From the NCBI RefSeq assembly GCF_963678635.1, contig NC_087066.1:6787954-6851953 (forward strand): a DNA stretch of 64,000 nt, written 5' to 3'. Every line of letters begins with the position of its first letter. The stretch's first letter is position 1. Made by a program: the position numbers and the translations under genes. Origin of the DNA: Symsagittifera roscoffensis. Its lineage: Eukaryota; Xenacoelomorpha; Acoela; Convolutidae. Of the stretch, positions 31,136-52,690 are shown one piece after another. The notes below the pieces were generated by a model that saw nothing but the letters and a program-made list of their open reading frames with translations, had not been told where the DNA came from and did not search any database.

Positions 31136-31251
31136 CCAAAAATTTCAAATTAATTTCGATTCAGATTTTGGAAAATTGTCGTTCTTACTTTAAAAAAAAT
31201 ACTAACGACAATTTTCCAAAATCTGAATCGTAATTAATTTGACAATTTTGG
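31136..31251. repeat. Near-perfect short hairpin, 48-bp arms
   Basis: Arms 31136-31183 and 31204-31251 with a 20-nt loop. The inner 27 bp (starting CGATTCAGATTTTGG, ending TTGTCGTT) are perfect and the outer part has a few mismatches. It is too tight for a usual MITE. It may be a foldback relic or a hairpin RNA; no expression evidence. Confidence 0.85.
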
Positions 31252-31969
31252 AACAGGTTTTCAAGAAAAAGTTAATTCACCCTCAGTTTTCTTTTTCGAC
31301 TTCTTTTGTTTCAAATTCCATTCAAGTTCACTTGCGAAAAAGGAGGCAAACTGTACCCGCCTATTACGAAAGCGTAAATAACGCAAAAAAACTTGAGCAG
31401 TTTCTTGTTTTGGAAAGAATTTAAGTATAAGATTGCCCAATGGAATATATAATTATCAATATGTGCATTTTGTCTAATGAACATAGTTCGCAAAAAGTGT
31501 CAATTATAAAAGCTGTCTGAATTTAAAGGAAAGTATAAAGAAATTTCTTGGCTAGTTGTGATGGATTGAAATATTAGAAAAGAATAGCTCAGAAATCATT
31601 TTTGAAAACCTTACTATGATCAAACTGAATGTGCGTTATATGCAATCCACTGCTTAGAATAAATCTGAAAATGTAGACCGGTTTTTTCAAATTGTGACAG
31701 TTTTTTCAAATTGATTTGGAGTCCGAATCACGATTGACGGGGTTTTAATGTGGTATGTATTGTGAACATATTTGTCATTTATCCTTGTTAGTTTATTTTG
31801 AGTGCAAAAGCCCGAGGAAATAGTTCCCTTCTACTCCTAGAAGAGGGTCGATCAGATCGAACAGTAAAAGCTAATGTAAGATGATCAATATCTAGTTCCA
31901 AATCTCGAACACTTCGCTTATCTTTTGCCTCAGTTCTCAAAACGTGAGTCTTTACAGTTTGTTCATGTT

Positions 31970-33568
31970 ATGTCGAGCGGCGACTCACAAAGTGAGTACT
32001 TGGCGAAGTACGAATTAATTCTGGTAGGAAAAACAGTTGCTTCATTAGTAGCTGCAGACACTTTACTCCAACATGGAATTAACTCATTCGTTATCGTGAA
32101 TGACAAAACCGACGAACTTTATTCCAAGACAGAACATGTTGTAATTGACCTCCAGAAACACGTGTTAAGTGCCACCCACCTGCCCGAGGAATTAAACCAA
32201 AGTGAAAGTCACGTGCCAAATGAAATCGTTTTGACAGATACTTGGAAAGGGTTCGGTACTCCTGGTTATGGAAGGTTTGTATCCAGTCATTACTGGGCTG
32301 ATTATAAATTCTGGTTAACGGTAGACTACAATGACGTGATTAGAAAGATATCAGATTTAGCCCAAAACTTGCCGAATGCTCAGAATATCTTACAACTTCA
32401 TATCACGGATTCAAAATATTTGTGTGATCTAGATCGAATAACAGTGTCGGATTTCTTGGAAAGCGAATGTAGATTCAAAAACACCATTTCTGTGTTGTCG
32501 GCCTTAATTGAGGCTTTCACGCGAAGTGATTCAATAAGCACATCTATGTTATGGTTTTTGTGGTGTGTGAAATTAAGCGGAGGATGGAAGGCTCTTGCAA
32601 ATATATCTCAAATTTGTTTATCAAATGACGAATTTATTGAACATCTTATGAAGAAACTTGGCGATATAAAAGTTCTGGATGCTTTGAAGTATATTGATCT
32701 TAATGAAAATGGTAAAAGTGGAGATAGTGTTGAAGTTTCTGTAGACGGCAAAACCTCGTTTGTTGCTGAGAAAGTTCTGAACTTTTTGCCTTTTTCGCCG
32801 AGAGTTAGTTCGAATTCAGACTCGCGAATGGTGAAAATGCTGAAGGAGCTGATGTCAAATTCGCCAAAAGTTAACTTAACCAAAGATAGCCATCTGTTGA
32901 CTCTGAACAAGTCCTGGATTCTTGGAGGATCTTCGGGTCATTTCTGGAATGTTGGAAGTTACGAAACCAGGGTGTTTAATTGTCCAAATGATCAAATTTT
33001 TGCGACAATTCATGGATCAGTTGCGCTGAGATACTTGGCTAGTAAATACAGCAGGGTGAAACATTCTCCGGATTTTATGATCGGATACAGCGTCACGTGT
33101 CCGAAACAGCTGATCTCAAACTTGCCATCTCTGAATCAGCTCTTCAAGTCCAAATGCATTTACACAATTAGTCCGTTACTAGCTTCAGAGTTTCCTTGCT
33201 CGCTAGAAGGAGAGCTGTTGCAACTAAAGACTGTTTTCAGAAGAATTTTCCCCTCTTCGAAAATGTCTAAAAGTTGGAGTACAGAAGTATCCACTAGTCC
33301 AGAATCGAGTGCTGAAAGTGACACAATAGTGGGAATCAATATTGATGACTTGTTTAAATGGCTTCCAAGTATTGGGTCAGTGTACATGGCTCTAACAGTG
33401 TACTTTGGCTACTGTTGTTATAAACAGTTTTCGGATGAAGCTTACGAGATTATCTCTTTATTGTATCTCTATTATCGCTTTGATACAATGAGAGACAGAT
33501 GGTTCGAACCGAAGACTACCAGGTTCCAAAAGTTCATTACATTCATGCAGTGGAAGCGTTCCAAGTAG
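31970..33568 (+). CDS. Monoamine-oxidase-family protein lacking FAD-binding motifs (probable pseudoenzyme), intronless
   Basis: 532 residues from ATG 31970 (MSSGDSQSEYLAKYELILVG). The frame is open upstream to a TTG at 31925, but this ATG fits the family N-terminus. Blocks aligning with monoamine oxidases are DRITVSDFLESECRF, MLWFLWCVKLSGGW (family LWFLWYVKQCGG), KVLNFLPFSPRV and CIYTISPLLASEFPCSLEGE (family [20 protein letters not shown]). The flavin signatures are gone: the N-terminal Gly-rich loop reads LVGKTVASL instead of GGGISGL, no GGR motif follows, the SGGCYT flavin-Cys segment is not seen, and GTETAT is SPLLAS. MAO enzymes deaminate amines at the mitochondrial outer membrane; this protein probably does not. 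A hydrophobic segment (SVYMALTVYFGYCCY, about residue 480) precedes a 45-residue tail. One long exon with no stop or shift argues that the protein is used. AATAAA lies 41 nt after the stop. Confidence 0.75.
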   Translation: MSSGDSQSEYLAKYELILVGKTVASLVAADTLLQHGINSFVIVNDKTDELYSKTEHVVIDLQKHVLSATHLPEELNQSESHVPNEIVLTDTWKGFGTPGYGRFVSSHYWADYKFWLTVDYNDVIRKISDLAQNLPNAQNILQLHITDSKYLCDLDRITVSDFLESECRFKNTISVLSALIEAFTRSDSISTSMLWFLWCVKLSGGWKALANISQICLSNDEFIEHLMKKLGDIKVLDALKYIDLNENGKSGDSVEVSVDGKTSFVAEKVLNFLPFSPRVSSNSDSRMVKMLKELMSNSPKVNLTKDSHLLTLNKSWILGGSSGHFWNVGSYETRVFNCPNDQIFATIHGSVALRYLASKYSRVKHSPDFMIGYSVTCPKQLISNLPSLNQLFKSKCIYTISPLLASEFPCSLEGELLQLKTVFRRIFPSSKMSKSWSTEVSTSPESSAESDTIVGINIDDLFKWLPSIGSVYMALTVYFGYCCYKQFSDEAYEIISLLYLYYRFDTMRDRWFEPKTTRFQKFITFMQWKRSK

Positions 33569-33609
33569 AAGTACTGAATTCTACGAACTTAAAAACCAGA
33601 ACGCTGACT

Positions 33610-33615
33610 AATAAA
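33610..33615 (+). terminator. Polyadenylation signal of the amine-oxidase-like gene
   Basis: AATAAA 41 nt downstream of TAG 33566-33568, giving a very short 3' UTR. Confidence 0.7.
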
Positions 33616-35034
33616 GAATTAATTGAGTATTATTTGGTGTTTTCTTGGTAATATACTAATTTAAAAAAGTCATTTGAATATGATTGTTTTTCTCGCAGTT
33701 TCAGCTTCTAAAGTAAACATGAGAGCTGATGTCCTTTTTTGTAAATTGAGCATAAGATAATTCTTACATTTCAAAGATTGTCTCGTATTGCTGCGCAATA
33801 ATGTCCAATTTCAAAATTTCAACCGAGTTTTGAAAAATAACCGATGTAAATAATTTTTGGTTCAATAAATTGGTTTTTGGTTAAACTAGTTAAGCAAACC
33901 AGTTTTTAAATCAATAATTACTTAAATGGCTGGATTGGACATAACTATTGCTGACAAAAGCTCTGAAGTTCCATTGTTCCGGCTTTCGAAGAAAGAGAAA
34001 TATATATGCTTGGGTATTTTTTTATTCAGACCGATTTCAAAAAGTCTATTAGCTCACTTGGGAATCGATCTCTGGATGGAGGTTTTTGGACCAGCCGTTC
34101 ACCAATATATTATCCTGCCTCTACGGTCACTTTGAAACGACTTTTCTAAACTGCTTCTTTTATACTTTGATGCTGAAAGTGTAACGCGAATTATTTAAAC
34201 ATGGCAAAATATCCCGCACTACAATTTTGTTCCAAATTGAATTGAGGCAGGCAAATTGGTCTTATTGTTCCGACTTTCGAAAAAAAGTAAGGAATATATA
34301 AGCCTTGGGTGATTTTTTTTATTCGGACCACTTATCCAAAAGATGTCCCTCGGGGGATCGATCCAAGGATCATCGTGGTCCCAGAAGGGTCGCGCTCACC
34401 ACTAGACTTTCGTGACCTACAGATTGCTGTGAAATGCTCAGTAATAGTCTTACATTCACGCGTGGCAAATCGGTCTTATTAATTCTGTGCACGATTCTTG
34501 ATATTCAGCTTAAAATTCATAGTTTGTCAAAATTTCATTAACCAAAAACTATTCGAGACCTGTTTGTAGAGTCGGAACATTCAGGGCTTTGCCCTAATAC
34601 GAGCAGTTTTGTTAATTCCATATATGACTCAGGCTATTATTTATAGTTTGTCAATATTTTGTTTACCAAAATGTATTTGAGACCAGTTGAACGGAAGTCG
34701 GAAAATTCAGGGCGTTAATGAAGGAACAAAAATGTCTTGCATGTAGATCGTATGATTTTGTTTTTTTTGGCTTGAAAATGGTCAGAAAAATTTAACTTTC
34801 AAATTTGGCGTCTTTTGATCTTCGAAGTTTTTTTTAGTCTCGATCGAATCCATTTACTACATGGAGGGCAACATACGCTCTCTAATAAAAAATACATCAA
34901 ATGGCCCTTGATTTAAGTTTCAAAGTAGTTTTGAGAGTAGTTTCAAAGTAGATCTTTTCATCTTTTTTAACTATTGATGTGTTTTTACACTTACGATCAT
35001 TAAGGGTTTTGTTTTGGTAAAAATTGGGTTTCCC
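33616..35034. other. Intergenic stretch with small direct repeats
   Basis: A TGTTCCG-x-CTTTCGAA...AAATATATA block is repeated at about 33975 and 34265, and related blocks recur at about 46080 and 50640. The short frame at 33926-34135 is built from this repeat. A CAGGGCTTTGCCCTAATACGAGCAG hairpin motif lies at about 34578. Confidence 0.4.
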
Positions 35035-35455
35035 TTGACTAAGAATATCGATGAACGTAGTGAAGTCTTTTATACAGGTTCTGATGATTTTTTTCAGAAA
35101 AAGTCTGAAAGTTTGCTTACGCTGAGTTTTAATTTCTTTTTTATTTCCTTCAATTGTCTTTGTTAAAAGGAAGTTAAACTCCACTATTGAACAGTTAACT
35201 TTTAAGGTCACGAAAAAGGTGATTGGCTTCTAATTTTGAATGAGGAATAATTGTTAGATTTCCCAGCTGGATGGAAAATAACAATTGATCCAGTTCTTTC
35301 TAGCAGTCATGAAGAGTTCTTGAAATTCAAAGGTCTTTAATGTGATATGTTTTTTTTCAAAATTCGAAAGCTGAAAAGGGTTCAAAAGTTTCAATCATTT
35401 TTTTTTGGTTTGGCTTCTACCAATTGTCTGTTTGCTATGTTTCACATGACTGGAT
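35035..35455. repeat. Dispersed repeat, about 420 bp, copy 1
   Basis: It shares order and wording with about 42640-43050 (copy 2): TCGATGAACGTAG, AAAAGTCTGAAAGTTT, TTTGTTAAAAGGAAGTTAAA, CCACTATTGA, GTCACGAAAAA and later CTGTCTGTTTGCTATGTTTC. Diverged; class unknown. Confidence 0.65.
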
Positions 35456-35959
35456 AAAAGTACAACTATGTACCGATAAATCTGTATCTGTCTATCTTTC
35501 ATGTTTTCTATGCTTTCATCTTTTCATCGTTATGTCATTGGATTTGTAGTTTTATGATAAGTGTAAGTTTCAATGAACGACGGGAATTTTCCATCATTTA
35601 TGGAAAATTCTTAAATTTTGTTAACACTTAAATTCATTTTTGGGTGGTTTAAATTTTTTTCTTAATTAAAAAAAATTATCCTCTGTTCCAGTTTTCTCTA
35701 CTCGGATTAAATCAATAAAGTGCCAATCATAGAGGATTCTGTAAATACAAAAAGCTTAAATTTTACGTACGTTGAATTGCACTTTGGTTCCTTCTGCAAC
35801 TCTTCCTTCTGCAACTTTTTTCTGGTTCATCTGGAGTTCATGTGATAGTTAATGCAACAGCAGACCCCAGAAAGTCTAGTTAAATGTGGCCAACCTGCAA
35901 TTTTAATTTTAATTTTTCGGCCTACTATGAAGTATTATACAAAATCATTAAATTAATTT

Positions 35960-36840
35960 AATCACCCTTGTTCAGTGTATCAGATATATTATTCTTAAAA
36001 TATATGCGCTTCATTGCTCAGCTGTTAAATATCTGGGAAATTTCCTACAATCTGTACGCAGATGACACTCAACTGTACTTACTCTTTGAAGTAGAAAATA
36101 TTGTTGATGCAATCGGCCATGCAAAAGAAATAAGGATCAAGATACAATAAAAGGTGGAAAATTCTTGGAATTTGACTCACTGAAAATAGAAATTATCATT
36201 TTTGCCTCATACAGTAGAGTTGATTCGCTGCATAAGATTGTAGTAATCCCGCGAAAACTCGAGGTTGCTTTTTCAGCGCTGACGAAACGTTTATGGGTGC
36301 GCAAGTTAACCTGGTCATCAAAAGTGGCAATTATCATTTTAATTCGGAACTTTTTCTGAAAACTTTGCGCGGATATTTGTTCAGGCCCTTATATATCTCC
36401 TATCGTCTAGGTTTGTACAATAATGTGTCATATGACATTCAAAATTATCAATAAGTTCGCTTTTCAAAAGTGCAAAATTGATGTGTAAGACTGATTCATA
36501 ATCTGTCAGCTCGGAGTAGTGTTTCTGAATTTTTGAATCTCCATTGGCTTCGTGTGAAAAACAGAACTATCTTGCAAATTTGTCTCGTGTTCTGGAAACT
36601 TCTGAATAATGTTGCACCTTCATATCAGCGGAATTTGTTGAACATAACAGATAGCTGTCTTCGTTCTGAAACTCAGAGAGAACTGATGACGCCCAATTTC
36701 TACTATTACTCTATTGCTTGCTGCCGCTTTTTCAGTTAGCGGGCCGATGTTATTCAATGAACTTCCCATCACTCTCAGAAAGTTCTCATCTCTGGCATTT
36801 TCAAGAAGAAACGAAGTATCACCTTTTCAAAAAACTGCTT
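35960..36840 (+). mobile_element. Decayed L2/CR1-like LINE reverse transcriptase fragment
   Basis: YNLYADDTQLYLLFE (about 36045-36090) is the YADD box of a non-LTR reverse transcriptase. It is followed in shifting frames by FDSLKIEIIIFAS, a counterpart of the KLNxxKTEFxxF block, and much later LNLHWLRVKNRTILQICLVF and NVAPSYQRNLL, the usual C-terminal LHWLPVxxRxxFK block of CR1/L2 elements. Several shifts and stops; no intact ORF. Confidence 0.8.
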
Positions 36841-39800
36841 TTTGTACTTCATAAGTCTTAACTCTTATTTTACTTTAACGAAGTAGATTTCACATGTGAA
36901 GTTTTTTTCGATAAGCTAGGTTGTTGCAACCGGGTACTAGAATTTTTTCCCATAAAGAACTTATTTCACAAGATTTTGCATATGAAAATGGAACACATGT
37001 TCAACTTGCTTCATAATAAATAAAAAATAAATCGACCATCCAGTGCATCCTGCTTAGAGGCAGCTTATCTGTTTGAGACGACAAAGGCTTAATTCTCTGT
37101 TTTTGTCGACTCTATTCTCGTAACACGGAATCTTTTTGAAGCTCAGCTTTCTTCTTAAGTTATAAATGCAGTTTCTAAAGCCCCATCGATGAAGTAATTG
37201 GGTTTAAGTGTTTCGGTTTTTGTTTCATTTTTTGGAATTTTCAAAATATTTTTTGAGTCTTTAGCTCCGGTAATTAATATACATGGAGTTATTACGCATG
37301 CGATTATCATGCTCGCTATACGCACTCGTTATCAAGGAGGAACATAGAATTTTTCTTCATTTCTTAAGTCTGCCTTTTCGCCAACCAACAGAAATATTTT
37401 AGGCATGTCTGCATTTCAAAACCCTTTTCTTTTCATTGCTTTTTCTTTTAGTTGGTTTTGAATTTTTTATTCCGTTACGGTATAATTTCCGTTTTTTCGT
37501 GTTTTGTTTGTTCAAAAACAAAGAGAAATTATGTCTCGGGTTTTTCTTGATAATCATCGTTTTTCTTCAAGTTCTTATGCACGAGAATAGTCATAAGTAG
37601 ATAATTTCAACTGAGATATCAACTGTTTGTGTTTTTGGCTTTTGGTTTTGAAATCATTATGTTTTTTTGTAATCGGCATTTTGGTTTTTCAAATTGATAC
37701 TTTTTTTTGTTTTCGATTTTTTTTTCATTTCACCAATTTAGCGATGATACAACTTTTGTGCTTGAGATTGTTTTTCTCTTGTACTGGTTATCGTGTTTGG
37801 CAAAACTTTGCTGAGTTCATTTTTTCAAATATTTTTTTTGATTGAAGATTTTTCAATATTCTTTGAAGTTGTTTTGTCTGATCATTTTCTTCTTAGTCTC
37901 GAGAAAGCAATCATCAGAACTTAGAGTGTAATCTGGTCGATATTTTTGTATCTTGTTTGAATTTTTTTTGATAGGAAGTCCCCATTTTGGCTAGTTTTTA
38001 GTAGCTATTCTTGCGATGATTTCGTTTTTTGTTATTATAAATTGTTTGAGAAGTTTTCGTTGTTTCCGTAGATTTAGTATGCTTAGTATCGACTGTTTTT
38101 TCTACTTATGATCACCCTGGTCTGTACTTGATTTAAATTGTTTTCATTATCATATTTCCCAGTGAAATGAAAATTTTACTCAGTACATTTGGTCGGTTTT
38201 ATGAAAAAGTATCAAGCATAAAGATTCCTAGTGTTTAAAGGGCTTTAAGGTGATGTGTTTTTTCTTCGAAATTCCAAAGTAATTTTTCTCCATGCCTCGA
38301 TTTAATTGACACTTTTCTAACCCTCTGTGGGATATGTTTTGCTGTAACAAGTGTTTAAATGTTTTAGAACACAGTTAGGCTTTTTTCCACTTTCAAACAA
38401 AGCAGTTTAAGTAAATTTTGCAAATCTGATTTTTTGATAAGTATTTTTTATTCTTTCATTCAAAAAGTTTGTCGGCTCTTTTTTAGGTCAACTGAGCTCC
38501 CGGAAAACACATTTCAGACCCAATTTTGCATGCAAATTTTTTGGAAAATCAAGCTTTTGGAAAAAGGCAGTTTTGGCCTTGTTTTTGCAGGTTTCAGACC
38601 AAAAAAATGGCATTTTAGTCGGAGCCCTTACACCTCAAAGATGGTAATTATAGACGCCAGAGGAGTTTTCAGAAATTATTAAGATCGGTTGGTCCAAAAT
38701 GGATGTCGAAATCAGTACAAAAGGGAACCCTTTGGGTGGTGGAGGACTCAATTGTTTGAGAAGAAAGTCTTGTCCGCCCTTGCCTATGACAAAGCATTCG
38801 AGCTCATTTTTGCTAATTTTTGGAGTTAAAAGAAAACAAGGTTTCCATGTCACGTCATTCTTACCACAGGTGGTTGTGGGTCGAAAGTTATGTAGCGCAT
38901 AACCCTTTCTATTTTTGATAACGCTTCTCTTTTTTTTTTTAGAAAAATTAGAAGTTAAATACCAAATTTTTAAGTTTCGCTTCTACGAAAAAACATGAGT
39001 CAAAATGTTTTCTTTATCTGACATTAATGAATAACTTGTAGTCAAAAATGTTTTCTGTATCTGACATTAGAAATGATTACTTCTGTTATCTTACCCAGTG
39101 GTGATCCGTCATGATTTTTGAAAAGAACATGTCTCCCACTCTAAAAGTTCCTCGACATGTTGTTCTCAACAAAAAAGTCAAGATGATTTCCAACTAAATT
39201 TGAAATTACAGATGCTACCTCAGATAGACCTTGTCGATGATGATAGCATTTACGTATCATACTTGCTTAAGTTGTTGAGTGAAATAAATATATTGTGATC
39301 AAGAAAGAAAGATGTTGAATCAAAATCACAGAGCCTTAAAAAGCTGATATTTCAGTTAGTTTCTCTACAATTGGTCAAAAACTTAATAACTTTGTACCCA
39401 GCTCAGAATCAAGCATTCATTTAAGAGCGTTCTTTGTGTTGGTTCATATATATTTTTTTTTCATGAACTTGTTGATGTCCTAAATCAGCTAAACATTCTA
39501 CAGGAATTGACTGCGCGAGTCATTTGTTTTTTTTTAGTGGAAATTGTTGACACTTTGCTTTTGCTCACAAAGCTACGTTTCTGATTAGTCTGTTTGATTT
39601 TTGAAAAAATTTAATGCCCAGGAAGTTTTAATCTACTTAGCAATCTCAAACTTTTTAGCGATTCTTATGCAGCTAATTCAGCAAATTAAATCGTTTTTTT
39701 TTATTAATCAGAATGCGTGAAAATTCGAATTCTCAAAAACCAGAAACCTCTCCATTGCAAATTCTGTTAGATTAATTGTTTAAAATTAAATACTTGAACG

Positions 39801-39975
39801 ACAGTAAAAACTGATTTTAGGCGAGGAAATTCTGCAGTTGATGTTAAAGTGGGTGATATTGTGTTAGATATCGACTCTTTTTGGCGAGCAGTACGCCACA
39901 ATCTGTACATTACAATGCTCCCTTACATTTCATGATAATTATAGATAAGTTTTAACTTTTATGCATTTTTTCCAG
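36841..39975. other. Intergenic AT-rich stretch upstream of NUDT21
   Basis: No gene recognised. T-rich, with short frames typical of AT-rich DNA. Around 38550-38760 there is a weak, decayed resemblance to the hAT MITE interior. The last bases (TTTTTTCCAG ending at 39975) are a plausible splice acceptor for a NUDT21 5' UTR exon. Confidence 0.4.
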
Positions 39976-39983
39976 TATTCGGC

Positions 39984-49359
<9,376 letters not shown>

Positions 49360-49596
49360 CAACCCCAATCACCTCCCTTGTTATTTGAAAAAACGTTCAC
49401 TAGTCCCATCTCTGTTGTTGTTTTTATAGTTATTCGCTGCAATGTTATAGCCTCGAAGTCGCAATGCGAGAATTTGCCTCCATTTTGGCTTGAAACAGTC
49501 GATTATTAATGTTGAATGGTTTTAATTGTCTGGATTGAGATTTATTTTGAAGTTCCCAAATCTTTGAGTTTTTGACCTGAACTTATTGGCTGAGTT

Positions 49597-49602
49597 AATA
49601 AA
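49597..49602 (+). terminator. NUDT21: Polyadenylation signal of NUDT21
   Basis: AATAAA about 240 nt after the TGA at 49357-49359. Confidence 0.6.
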
Positions 49603-49619
49603 AATGGGTTTAAATGTTG

Positions 49620-52329
49620 CAGAGTCGTGAAGATTTCAAAATATTTCTTCAAAGAAGAAAGTCGTTGAGCTTCTAAACAAAAGGAAGCTCCATTTAAGAA
49701 ATGAGGCTGAATATAAATTATTTATTGCTTAAATGCTCTTGATGAATGATGGAATCCGCCACATTTTGTGGTGCAACTGAAAGTGTTTGTTTTCTGCTCT
49801 TAAGTTAAATTATCTCTCGTTGAATTCAATTCTTGTGCAATGATACTTTTCCAAACATTCTGGAAATAGTTAAGTAGCTATCAGCTATTATGTTTGATTT
49901 TTTCAAATGGTAATGTGATAATTGTTGAGCGAACTGTAGCGTCCGAACGTGAATACGCAATAACGCAAGTTTCACATACGACGATGAAAGGATTTTTGAA
50001 GTAGCATCAATTTGTCGCTAAAGACTTTTCTCCAGAATTTTCAGTATCATTCATGTAATTATGCAAATCATTCAATCATATGATACAACTAGAGGTACCA
50101 AAACAGAGCCTTGCGGGACAACAAAATTAATTTGACTATAATCTAAGATTTCAAAGTTTGCTCAAATAGAATTTCAATGAGTTCTTCATTCATTGACATG
50201 ACAAAGCGTCGATCACAAATTTTTGCTGATAAAAATGTCAATGAATGAAACACTCGTTTCAATTTTTTAATCTATTGTACTGCGTAAAAATTCAGTGATT
50301 TCAGCCAAAGCCTTAGTCCAGATCTTTCTGGGTTGAAACTGGACTTCCTTAATTGAAGTATTTTTGTAAGCTTATTTGTCAAAAATTTGGTCCGATCGCT
50401 GTTGATAGGAAGGAGGAAAGTTGGATTGTTCTTGGAGTTGAAATTTCTATCACAAGTATGCGTTAGGTGGGGTGAAGTGAAATACCATTCTAAAGTTACT
50501 TCAGTCGCGATTCAAGCCTTGTTAAATATTTTGGGAATAACTGCGCGTTGTCAAGACAAACAAATTTGAAATTTAATTTTCTAGTTAATTTCGAGCGAAG
50601 AGTAGTTGAAGTCTAAAATAGAATAGCGTTAAGTCCATTGTTCTGACTTTCGAAGAAAGTTACAGAATGTTTTTGCTCGGTGGTCGGCGTTTTTCCGCCA
50701 TCTTTTCGGACGAGCGCGCGCGAGTTCAATCGACTTTAAACGAGCAACCGCGATTTTTTAACTTTCTTCACTTGGGGCGCATGAAACCGATATCACGTGA
50801 TAATCAATGTTTTTTCTCGGTTTTTTCCATTGTGACTTAATCCTCAAGCTTGTGAAAAGACAAAAATCGAGGTTTTTTCCTCCAGTTGGTTCCCTGGGAG
50901 AAATCCTAGTTATTCCGGGGAAAAGTGGGGGATTAAAGGGAAAACTGATAATTTTGTGAATTTTTTTAATGTTATTTTTACTACCACCATAGCCGAGCAC
51001 TTTACTACCACCATGAATTTGGGGGTACAAAAACGACCTCGCAGGATAATCGCTATTTTTTTGGCTTTTTTACAATGTGCCTAGTTTCCGAAGCTAGGGA
51101 AAAGACACAATTAGAAGTTGTTATTGAAATCTTTTTTAGAAAATTTTGTGCTTTGTCTTTCAAATTATTGAATATGCACAAATAATACAGCCGGGTTTGC
51201 GTCCCTGTTGTAGTTTGAGCGTAACAGCCTCACAGACAACTTTTCATAAAAGAGTCTTTCATCAAATTTTCATGTGGTTCGGTAATTAAAAATTTGATTT
51301 TTGTTCAAAGCATTGTATCGTGCTCAGCACAGTTAGTAGCACGGGTTTTTGTTGAGCAGTACTTGAGGATTCTAATTCAAGTGGGAAATTCGTAGTGTGG
51401 TTTGACATTAAAAAAATGCAATTGTGAGGACTAAAGCAAAGCGTGCAAACACTAAAAAGTCAAGAATCCTGATGGTGGCTCCCGCCGAGACTAGGTGTGA
51501 TTTTTTTTCTGAGATTTTTGTTACTTTTGCGATAAGCAAGCGTTATCAAATTGGAATACAGACTTTTTTCGGGTTTACAACTAGTTTAACAAAATCACTT
51601 GAATCACTTCATTCATGTGCACTTCATTTACAAGCTATTAAACTCAATCTCAGGCGTTCTTGACATAGAGGTAGCAACTACATAATAACTAGTTATTGTA
51701 GGGTAATTTCAGGGGCGACTTGAAAATTTTAGAAATTTTATAAAACCCCTTTTTTTTGGCTCAACTAGTGTCTGCTCAACGATTGTCGGCCTTGTTTCTG
51801 CTACCTGAATTTTGTTTGTAATGTTGCTAATTCGAAATTCAATTGTTTTTCTTGGCATGTTTGCGTATACTTTCTGTTTGATTGAAACGTATTATGAAAG
51901 TAAATGGGATTGGGTTTTTGTTTTAACTTTTTTGAGAGGCTTTGGAAAATTTTATCACTTTTTCGCAAAAAAATTGTTTCTCGGAAACACTTTACCGTTT
52001 TTGTTAAAAAAGAGTATCCATAAACAGATTGCCTAAATTCTTGAGTGCATGTATACTCTCCAGGTCTTTTTTTTGCTTTACCCTTTTGTCTACAGCCTTC
52101 AAAAAAGTCTGTGGGGGAATTTTGAACCGATATTTTTGATTTTTTTTTTTGTTTTTTCAAAAACTAACCTAGCAAATCTAAGTTTTTGATTTCAATGAAC
52201 GGAGCAGACTTGAAATGCTCCCCTCCTTTAGCGGCTACATCAAAATTTTTTACACATTAAATTATGGCCCTCGGAATAGTCAAGTTTTTGATTTTTTCGC
52301 TGTATTTTGAATCTTCTTACATTAGCGAT
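49620..52329. other. Intergenic AT-rich stretch
   Basis: No gene recognised. Contains a diverged SINE (about 51305-51425) and, at about 51527, a dispersed repeat start TTGCGATAAGCAAGCGTTATC that recurs at about 55741 and 60017. Confidence 0.4.
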
Positions 52330-52690
52330 CAGCGTAGTGTATTAGTACGAACCTTCTTTTTCCTAGCCGTATGCCAATAAAAGTAGTCATTGAAAATTGA
52401 AAGTCATCACTTGTTTGCTGGCACTTTTGTTGTAATCGCGATCTAGTATTGGAAATGTCATAGTATCTGTTATATGCTTTATTTGTGGCTAGTTTTTGTG
52501 ACATATTAAGCGTGCGTGGCTGAGTGGTTAGTGTTTGAAACTCGAAATCTCTAGCTCGCAGATGGAATCCGAGACCTATCCAAGTTTTGACTAATTCGAG
52601 GCTTATATTTTTTCTTATTGCACTTTATAGAGCTGCTTTTTGTCGTGTTCTTGCTAGTATTTGCGAAGCGAAGCCTCACCTCTGTAATGG
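52330..52690 (+). repeat. Dispersed repeat with tRNA-Ser-like SINE head
   Basis: GTGTATTAGTACGAACCTTC at the start. At about 52508 GCGTGCGTGGCTGAGTGGTTAG (tRNA-Ser box A) and GAAACTCGAAATC in the anticodon position (CGA, serine). The box B is degraded (GATGGAATCC). Tail ATTCGAGGCTTA and terminal GCGAAGCGAAGCC. Related to a serine tRNA but not a functional one. Confidence 0.75.

Noticed and set aside
31970-33568. Rab escort protein or Rab GDI
   Set aside because: First impression from the N-terminus; the LWFLWCVKLSGG and ISPLLASEFPCSLEGE blocks align with monoamine oxidases, and no GDI sequence-conserved regions are present.
33926-34135. Small gene of 69 residues
   Set aside because: The sequence is a dispersed repeat found again at about 34265 and related to blocks near 46080 and 50640.
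36165-36359. Separate 64-residue gene
   Set aside because: It is a frame-shifted continuation of the LINE reverse transcriptase fragment.
52505-52580. Serine tRNA gene
   Set aside because: Box A and a CGA anticodon region are visible, but box B is degraded, arms do not pair well, and the sequence continues into a SINE body seen elsewhere.
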